64,000 nt of DNA from Bryopsis sp. KO-2023 (taxonomy: Eukaryota > Chlorophyta > Ulvophyceae > Bryopsidales > Bryopsidaceae): positions 372,001 to 436,000 of the forward strand of contig BSYQ01000008.1 of assembly GCA_030272585.1 (NCBI GenBank). Reading direction: 5' to 3'. Below, piece by piece: positions 57,747 through 64,000 of this stretch (position 1 is the stretch's first letter; each line of letters starts with the position of its first letter). The translations under genes were made by a program, and so were the position numbers. Below the pieces are notes generated by a model that worked only from the letters and a program-made list of their open reading frames with translations, did no database searches and was not told where the DNA came from.

Positions 57747-57932
57747 ATGGGTTTGATCAAGACAATCGCCTCTGTTGCGCTCTGCAGTGCACTCTGCCTG
57801 GTTTCAAAGAAGCTGAGGCGAGCCTAGACACAAGCACAAGTTCAAGCCATTATTTTTGCTTAGGATTCGCATACAACAGACTCTGAGGACACGGACTCCA
57901 GCACCTCTAGCCCAAGCACTGAGACAGAATGA
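57747..57932 (+). CDS. Candidate tiny secreted peptide gene
   Basis: Exon 57747-57800 encodes a signal-peptide-like MGLIKTIASVALCSALCL. After a 63-nt intron (weak donor GTTTCA, good acceptor TTTTTGCTTAG) exon 57864-57932 adds an acidic Ser/Thr tail (DSHTTDSEDTDSS and on) and a stop, 40 residues in all. The start lies only 9 bp from the outermost possible start of the divergent membrane-protein gene, so both cannot have normal promoters unless that gene starts at 57597. Small size makes chance possible. Confidence 0.3.
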
Positions 57933-59687
57933 GGTGGTTGACCAGGAATTAGACGTAATTTTCGTCACGACCATGGATTTTCCAAGGACAAGGTGAGGAA
58001 AGTGTTTTTTGGTGTTCTATAGAATGTGTGAAACATGGTGCTCTCGGCTTGTATATTTGGCCACGCGCCTTCACAAGTGTCGTCACGACTAGTCGTGATT
58101 CGCTTATGAGGGTCGTGGGAGGACCCCTTTTTACTCGTGGTTGTCTAACCGTCACTAAATTGGCATAGCACAAATTGCAAGTGTTCTTGCGTCTGAAATT
58201 TCTGAGTGAGCTTCTGAAGTGGATAATGTGCGATGGTTGACGCCTTTCTTCCTACAAGACTGACGGCCAATATGTTCTATCAAACAGATAGGTACTCATG
58301 GAGGTAACAGGAAATCACTTGCAGTGCCCTTTTTATATAGACAGACACAACAATCCTCAGCCTGCTTCATTCAGTGATATTAGAGAGAAATGCCTTAGGG
58401 CACAACAAGCAAAGAGGGGAATTAGGTGAAGGGGTAAATATTGAAGTGTGGTGTATGGGGAAATTAGAAAGAACAAGACAGTTTGATAAGATAGGTCTCT
58501 GAAGTTGGATGGGAAGCTAGCGAACTGAAAGCCATCCTCGACCAGACATATTGACGAGCATAGATTATTAGATCATTATTATTATTATCCTTTAGGATCC
58601 AGGCATGAGTGGACCCGTAGTAGGCAGCCAGTTTCAGTTTTTTTTTTTTTTCAGAAAACTGAAAAGTCCGCACATTTGACTTGCGGGGGTGGGGAGGAGG
58701 GTTTAGTGTGATCAGCAGCAAACTTTGGGTTTTTGGATCGGGGAACAAAAAGCAAAGCAAAAAATCTGCACATTTTTGTCTCCACCTGCGGAAAGAGCGA
58801 TGGTCGGGGATATATCCCATAAATATATATTTTCACTGGGTTTCGTGTGTTTTTTTTTTTTGAAAGTTCTAAAAGTGGAAAGAGGGGCTTGTTTTTCTGA
58901 ACAATCTGTAAAACATTATATTTGGATGCATCCTTGTATCTGTTCATGAATTCACCTGTACAAATTTTGAGATAAGCGGTGTGGGACAGGCCTGAGCAAA
59001 GGCATGTGGATAGCATCAGCACATTCCCATGCAATTCTTACTATAAAAGTACAGATATAAAGCTTTGTTTCCTATTTCATTTCACTTTCTTTTTTCTTTT
59101 TTGTTTTTTTTTGGGGGGGTGGGGGTGGGGGAGTCCTCTTTTTACCAGCACCTCATCTTAGCTTTCGCATGTTGGCGGTTGATTAGGATGAGCTCAGTTT
59201 CTTTAAATTATGTATTGTGAAACCGGCGGCTTGGTGTCCAAGGACGCATGAAAACAAACCTTAGGGATCTGCCAATTGCACGCACTTCCACTTTCAGCAT
59301 CCAGACAACTACAAAGAGTACCACTCACATCACTCATTTTCCACAGCAGACTGAGCCGCTGCTTCATCTAATGTGGAGTAAGGACACTTTGCATGCATCG
59401 CAGAATGTGGATGATGGAGGTGGCGATCAATGGATCATTCTCATATATGACCCGCGGCTCCTTGCAACCTGGTAACGGCTGGACTGAATTTAACTGTTTC
59501 CAACTCCCCAGGAATGCGCTGGCTGCCGCCAGCTTGACATTGGTCCACCAAATTTGTTTAAGCACTGCGTAGTCCCTCCCTTGTAAACTCCACGTGAGTT
59601 CCAGTTTCCAGTTATTATTCAAACCGTATTCTGCATATCAGCCCGCGTCAACAGGTGGCTGAGAGGTGTTCTGTGTGCATAGATGCA
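57933..59687. other. Intergenic region, no supported gene
   Basis: Contains poly-T and poly-G tracts (58639-58652, 59110-59130). A minus-strand frame at 59368-59622 reads like protein in places (YAVLKQIWWTNVKLAAASAF), but its upstream exon would have to lie inside the next plus-strand gene. The right end holds the promoter of the 59688 gene. Confidence 0.45.
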
Positions 59688-60917
59688 ATGATCACGATGT
59701 GGGTTGCAGTTTTCTGGAGGGCTTTTTCGTTCCTCTTGCTGGCACGACATTGTGTTTCGAGACCACTCGATGCAAGCGAACGTGTGGCGCTGCACTCTCA
59801 ATTTGATCACAAAGGAAACAGCCTGCCATCCGAACGAACCCGAGAGACGGTGCATTATACAAAGTTCGATGGACTGGTTGATCACGAGGAGCACAGAAAG
59901 AAGGTATCCACTCAAGTCGAGGAGGCGAAGGTGGTGAAGCGTCCTGGTCATTTAGGAGTGCTGGAATTGAGCATCGCTTTCAAGGGTAAGCACCCCCAAT
60001 CTGGACATTCTTTTCGAAGTCCTGACTGCTTAATTAAAAAAAAATTCACTAGAGAGAAGGGTGTTGCTGTTTTTCTTTCACAGGTCTAGAATCAACCCAA
60101 ATTCAGAACCCTCTTCTGTCTATCTTCTGCTTCCTCTGTCAATGCTAATAATGGCTGTATGGATGTGTGCCAGGAAATCTGCAGCCACTGCGCAAATTCA
60201 TTGCCAACGAGTATACGGGTCTGCTGTCTTCGCTTCTTGACGTCGATTCAAGGTCAATATACGTGAAACACATAAAAGAGATACCCACGTCCCAAGGCCG
60301 CTCGCGAAAAGGTTTTGAAACGCCGGAGCGGACACTTGTGGTAAGCCAGCCTATTTCGAATTCGCATGTCAATGACGAGCTCTGTTCTTTAAGCTTGAAG
60401 TGTCTTGTAGATTGAGACAGAGGTATTTCTCAAAAGCATCGGATCTGCCCTCAAGAAATTGCCTTCAGCTGACTTCAAGAGTTCCGACAGACTGGAAAAG
60501 GAGCTTGTGAAAAATGGATATGATGTTTACCACGATCGGGGCTTGTTCGAGGTGCGTCGTTGATATCCGTGGTGGGGACTGCTTCAATTGCTGTGTTTTG
60601 GCCAAATTCAATGGGCCCATGGTTTCTTTGGTTTGGCATATTTTTAATTCACGTTTGTCCAGGCTCGCGTCGTTATTCGCCGTGTTGATAACCTGGCGCA
60701 GTATTTTGTATCGCTGGAAAAGGATGTTCCGGATCTTCCCAGCCCGATCTCTGGAAAGGGGGCAGTAGCCAGAACAAAATTCACCTCGAGATATTTTCTG
60801 GGGGTAATCGGGATGTTTTTTGCAATCGCTGTGGTCATGGTCAATTTTTGTGCAGATATCCGCAAGCGGGAACTCCTCGCAGACGCCCGGACGATACTGC
60901 CAAGAGACAGGTCGTGA
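59688..60917 (+). CDS. Single-pass secretory-pathway membrane protein, function unknown
   Basis: Four exons (59688-59985, 60174-60340, 60411-60551, 60663-60917) give 286 residues with matching phases. It starts with a signal peptide (MITMWVAVFWRAFSFLLLA), continues with a soluble domain, and has one transmembrane helix at about 246-266 (YFLGVIGMFFAIAVVMVNFCA) with a short basic tail, so type I topology is likely. The soluble part has the pattern LLSSLLDVDSRSIYVKHI...TLVIETEVFLKSIGSAL. It resembles repeated algal and protist extracellular modules in which a helix ending in LGVxxSRI is followed by a beta-strand; this resemblance is from pattern only. Partners are unknown. Confidence 0.75.
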
Positions 60918-61551
60918 GAATCGCTCTTAATCGCTTTGAAAGTGTTAATACTTTTTCAACAAGCGTTCTGATATCCATTGGAAAGGGAAAGCTTTCCACT
61001 TGTGCTACAGATATTGAAACAACCACAACTGTGACTGGAACCCTGTTTTTGGCTCCCTGCATTGCAGTGCTGCAGATATCCACGACCCCTACTTTTATGC
61101 GGAAGCCAAGATTCCTGCTCCTTGTTGCGAAGGAGTTGTTGTTGAAGCTTCGGACTCCCCCAAACTCCACCACAGCCTCACCAAGCACCGCACACCATTC
61201 AACGATGTGTAGTCCACGCAAGCGGTGGAAATGGAGCGGTGTGCATAGTTTGACATGGAGTGTCCTTTTCTCGAGTTGGCAGTGAGATTCTGCTTGTGCC
61301 GCTGCGGTATTCGATATGTGTGTTGGGGGAACCATAAACATTCTTGTAAACTTGAAGCAAGAAGCAGTGAACGCTCTGCTTGGTGGTTCGCCAGTGTATC
61401 CGTGCTGGCATTAGGGATGTTGCGCAAAACTACGTAGCTCCAATTTACGTAGCGAATTAACGTACGTAAATACGTACGTAGTTTGTGTCGTTGGGAGTTT
61501 GCGCAAATCAAAAGCAACGTGATAACGTGATATGACTGTACCGATTGCATA
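60918..61551. promoter_or_regulatory. Upstream region with clustered TACGTA palindromes
   Basis: Between 61428 and 61483 ACTACGTAG, TTTACGTAG, AACGTACGT and ATACGTACGTAG occur in close succession, 70-125 nt upstream of the ATG at 61552. The outer copies (AACTACGTA and TACGTAGTT) form an inverted repeat. ACGT cores are common transcription-factor sites in green plants. The rest of the interval carries only overlapping frames in other registers. Confidence 0.5.
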
Positions 61552-62626
61552 ATGACCACACGCTCGAAAGTGTTTTCGACTTTCGCTCCTGTCGCCATCG
61601 CCTCCAGAATGTCGACGCCTGCAACTCCACGGTCCCCAAATGCGGACGTCACTCCGCCACCCACCCTGTCGCTCACGCCTGTGCCAATATCCGTCACTCC
61701 CAACATGGCGCTGTCACCGATGCCGATATCCACCACACCCACGCTGACGCCCACGTCGACAACGCCCTTGCTCACTCCACCTGGGCTAAGTGTGGACTTG
61801 GTTGGTTCTCCACGTCTGTTTTCTGATTTTCTGTTTTTCTGTTTTTAGTGGTGAAGCTAAGAGCTTCAGAGGTTTAATTTTTGATTGTTGTTCCTTCTAG
61901 ATCAGAAGGAAGGTTCAATTTTCCGAAGCATCAATCAGCAACATGCTGAATATTCTCCTCTCTTGGAGTGGAGATAATCCCTTCAAGAGAGGGGTGAAGG
62001 CGTTTGATTATGTTTCAGATAGATTGGTACAAGACGAAGGTCAGCCTTTTACTGGCCGATCAATCAAGGACAAGGTCAACAAAATCCTTGATTCATTTGA
62101 GAAAAAAAATCGAGAGAGCATCCAAAAGTGAGTGTTCTCTTTTTTAATCAGAAAGCACGTTTTTTTCTCTTGTTTTTTGCCTTGTAACAAAAAATGTCCA
62201 CAGGGGATAGTTCTTGTCATTGAAACCCTTCTTTTAATTTTCAGGTCTGGTATCCAAGAGGATATGACTGCATTGGATACAGTGATGCAATCGCTTGTAG
62301 ATCTGAGAAGGGAAGTTCTCGAGGCGAAAAAAAAAAAAAAAAGAGTGAGAGAAGACAACTTGAAAGGAGAGGCGCTACAACAGGTGGCTATGACGACGTT
62401 GAAGGAAAAGAGAAAGTTTGTTGAGGAAAAAAATGAGGAAGAGGAAAAAGAGGAAAAACGAAAGCCGAAAAAAGAAAGGCTCTTAGATATCATTGAAAAC
62501 TGGATTGCCCTTCAAAGGGAGGAGTTGGAGATTCGAAGAAAAGAAGTCGAAGAAAATAAACGACTAAGAGAGCAAGCCAACGAAGATCGTCAATTGTTGC
62601 TTAAGATATTAGAGAAATTAACTTGA
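61552..62626 (+). CDS. SANT/Myb-like domain protein with coiled coil
   Basis: Three exons (61552-61800, 61901-62127, 62245-62626) give 285 residues with matching phases. Residues 1-80 are Pro/Thr-rich and largely made of short TP repeats (TPTLTPTSTTPLLTPP). Residues about 90-160 form a helical domain (ISNMLNILLSWSGDNPFKRG...AFDYVSDRL...FTGRSIKDKVNKIL) followed by SGIQEDMTALDTVMQSLVDL. This is the layout of Myb/SANT-like proteins abundant in algae, fungi and oomycetes, often linked to transposons. The C-terminal 110 residues are a Lys/Glu-rich coiled coil with a KKKKKR patch. DNA binding is inferred. A poly-A tract (62329-62341) in exon 3 codes the Lys run and is a frameshift risk. The first donor (GTTGGT) is not strong. 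Confidence 0.7.
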
Positions 62627-63444
62627 GTGAGGGTTCGCAAGTTACGAATCACAAAAAAATTTTGAGAGTAAGATGAATTGTGTGTTCAAACGATTTGTTA
62701 ATCTGAGCAAACATTTTTTTTTGATAGTGTATTTTCAAGGGGGAGATCTGCTCTTTATTTGTGGGAATTCTGAGAATTATGAGATGCGATTCTGGGTGTG
62801 AAAACCGGATGGGAATTATGGTCTACTATTAGGGGAAAATCTGCTGTGTATTTGTGGGAATTCTTGGATGTAATTATGCAAAAACTGGCTGGAACGGCTG
62901 GATAATGGACAAAGAAAGCTGATACACACAAGAACACTTTTTCCTCTGGTGAGCCGGGAGGAGTCTTTACACAACACCCGTTCCCTTCTATCCCAATCCC
63001 TTATCCTTGAAAGTGGAGGTGAGATCGGAGCCGTTGCTATTTCGATTGTATCATTCTTGAAGTGAAACATATGCTCATGATTGTACCTAGAACCGATTGA
63101 AACTTTATGGCATGTTTTCTGTTGTTAAACCAGGTTGATAAAGGGGGAGTTGTGAGTATAGATGGTGGTATGGGACATTAATCTGTATGATCGGCACGAT
63201 TAGAGTCATTTCCGAAGGAAGTGGCGTTTCGTCTAACGACAGAAACTAGACCTGCGTTTTTCTGGCAAGTGGCGTTTCGCCTGAACAGTTAGGATAAAAG
63301 GGAACTTCGGGAAGGAAAGAGTAGAGTGTTTGTAAAAGACTATATTACAAGGATCGGGTTGGAAAGTCCCCGATCAAGTCTCGCCATACATAACAGGTTC
63401 GCGTCCCCCCTGCGAACGAGGCAATCTACAAGCACACTTTCAAC
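62627..63444. promoter_or_regulatory. Upstream region of the terminal gene with a direct repeat
   Basis: AAGTGGCGTTTCGTCT at 63219 recurs as AAGTGGCGTTTCGCCT at 63267, 48 bp apart, followed by GATAAAAG at 63293-63300, a possible TATA element 145 nt upstream of the ATG. The remaining sequence shows no gene. Confidence 0.5.
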
Positions 63445-63954
63445 ATGGTTTCGGAGCTCCGTAAGATTCTGATGAAGCAAAAGCACGTAGCGACGCTGGT
63501 CGCGTTCCTGGTACTCACCGTTCTGGAAGCTACTCCGCTTACTGACAAGGAAGTAGTCGCGCAACTGAGTGACCACCAGGAAATTACCATGGAACACGAA
63601 AGAATATTGAAGCAGGTGGAACTATTACGGCAAGAATGGACGGGTCTGGCTGCTGCTAAGAATAACAACAACCTCAGACCGCCCAAGCCAACGCCACCTC
63701 TGGAAGAAACACCGAAAAAGGAGATAACAATTAAAAGATCGACGGAGGGCGGGCTTTTTGCCTGGCTACGACCCCGCGAAAAGATATATGTGATCGAAGG
63801 GTGCTCGTCAGTCTTTTGCTGCGTGCGAATGGTGGTGGGCGTGGGCTATCACTTACTCGAGACAGCTTTTCAAGCTACCCTCTCTTTTTTCGTCGACCCA
63901 GTGACGACCATCCGGGACGTCTGGGATCGTCTACAGGAACTCACCCAGGACTAG
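63445..63954 (+). CDS. Small intronless membrane-associated protein, function unknown
   Basis: One frame of 169 residues. A basic N-terminus and hydrophobic stretch (VATLVAFLVLTVLEA, about 14-28) could be a signal anchor. Then comes a coiled-coil segment (HERILKQVELLRQEW), a Pro-rich linker (RPPKPTPP), a basic and aromatic GLFAWLRPREK, and a hydrophobic region with FCCVRMVVGVGYHLL...FQATLSFFV, ending in an acidic helix. No family is recognised. The overall plan parallels the 45721 gene, suggesting a small diverged family. The stop lies 46 nt from the window end. Confidence 0.65.
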   Translation: MVSELRKILMKQKHVATLVAFLVLTVLEATPLTDKEVVAQLSDHQEITMEHERILKQVELLRQEWTGLAAAKNNNNLRPPKPTPPLEETPKKEITIKRSTEGGLFAWLRPREKIYVIEGCSSVFCCVRMVVGVGYHLLETAFQATLSFFVDPVTTIRDVWDRLQELTQD

Positions 63955-64000
63955 GGATGTCCCTGAGAACTTTTCATGCGAAAATCCACATTTGGGTGGA

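Noticed and set aside
59368..59622. 85-residue minus frame with protein-like stretches
   Set aside because: Its upstream exon would overlap the first exon of the well-supported plus-strand gene at 59688.
61095..61775. 226-residue minus-strand open frame
   Set aside because: It is the antisense shadow of the Pro/Thr repeat exon at 61552-61800 plus spacer; the Gly/Val/Asp repeats mirror that repeat.

Overview
This window is nuclear DNA of an intron-rich eukaryote that very probably carries a plastid. Nearly every gene is split by GT-AG introns, and two introns use a GC donor. I rebuilt each model by requiring consensus splice sites, matching intron phases and an uninterrupted frame to a stop. 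An IspD enzyme of the plastid MEP isoprenoid pathway begins with a transit-peptide-like leader and no signal peptide, which fits a primary-type plastid. A roadblock dynein light chain suggests a lineage that keeps dynein. A flagellate green (early streptophyte or prasinophyte-like) or related alga fits best, but this is inference. No species is claimed.

Layout. 0-4 kb: a tandem pair of GST-fold Fax/metaxin-like genes with identical exon structure (+). 5.2-7.1 kb: a secreted protein with two fasciclin domains (-). 7.7-16.1 kb: the RNA polymerase III largest subunit in 15 exons, with a private acidic insertion (-). 16.3-16.7 kb: a 410-bp pogo-like MITE. 17.3-22.7 kb: gene-poor, with a 48-bp tandem repeat and unresolved exon-like pieces. 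22.7-26.0 kb: an SLC22-type transporter (+). 26.6-27.7 kb: spliceosomal SmE (-), divergent from an organelle-targeted helical protein (27.9-30.4 kb, +). 30.8-32.0 kb: a small unknown gene and the roadblock light chain (+). 32.5-37.5 kb: a 14-exon gene for an unknown Cys/His-containing, probably nuclear protein (-). 39.1-40.9 kb: a Gln-rich, coiled-coil, Arg-rich protein (+). 41.6-45.1 kb: Tim22 (-) and IspD (+), divergent.

45.7-49.2 kb is the most unusual stretch. A small two-exon gene holds, in its only intron, a 2.67-kb element bounded by a 7-bp direct repeat. The element has inverted termini and two large arrays of TACCCA/TGGGTA motifs (155-bp and 42-bp periods); it looks like a non-autonomous foldback-type transposon. 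Then follow the m6A methyltransferase METTL3/MTA (50.1-53.4 kb, -), a 1001-residue unrecognised polytopic membrane protein encoded almost in one exon (54.2-57.7 kb, -), a single-pass secretory-pathway protein (59.7-60.9 kb, +), a SANT/Myb-like coiled-coil protein (61.6-62.6 kb, +) and a small intronless membrane protein (63.4-64.0 kb, +).

Most recognised genes are conserved housekeeping functions: Pol III transcription, splicing, mRNA methylation, mitochondrial import, isoprenoid synthesis and dynein transport. They do not form one pathway, as is usual for a eukaryotic chromosome. Several start regions are divergent and only about 150-250 bp apart, so shared promoters are likely.
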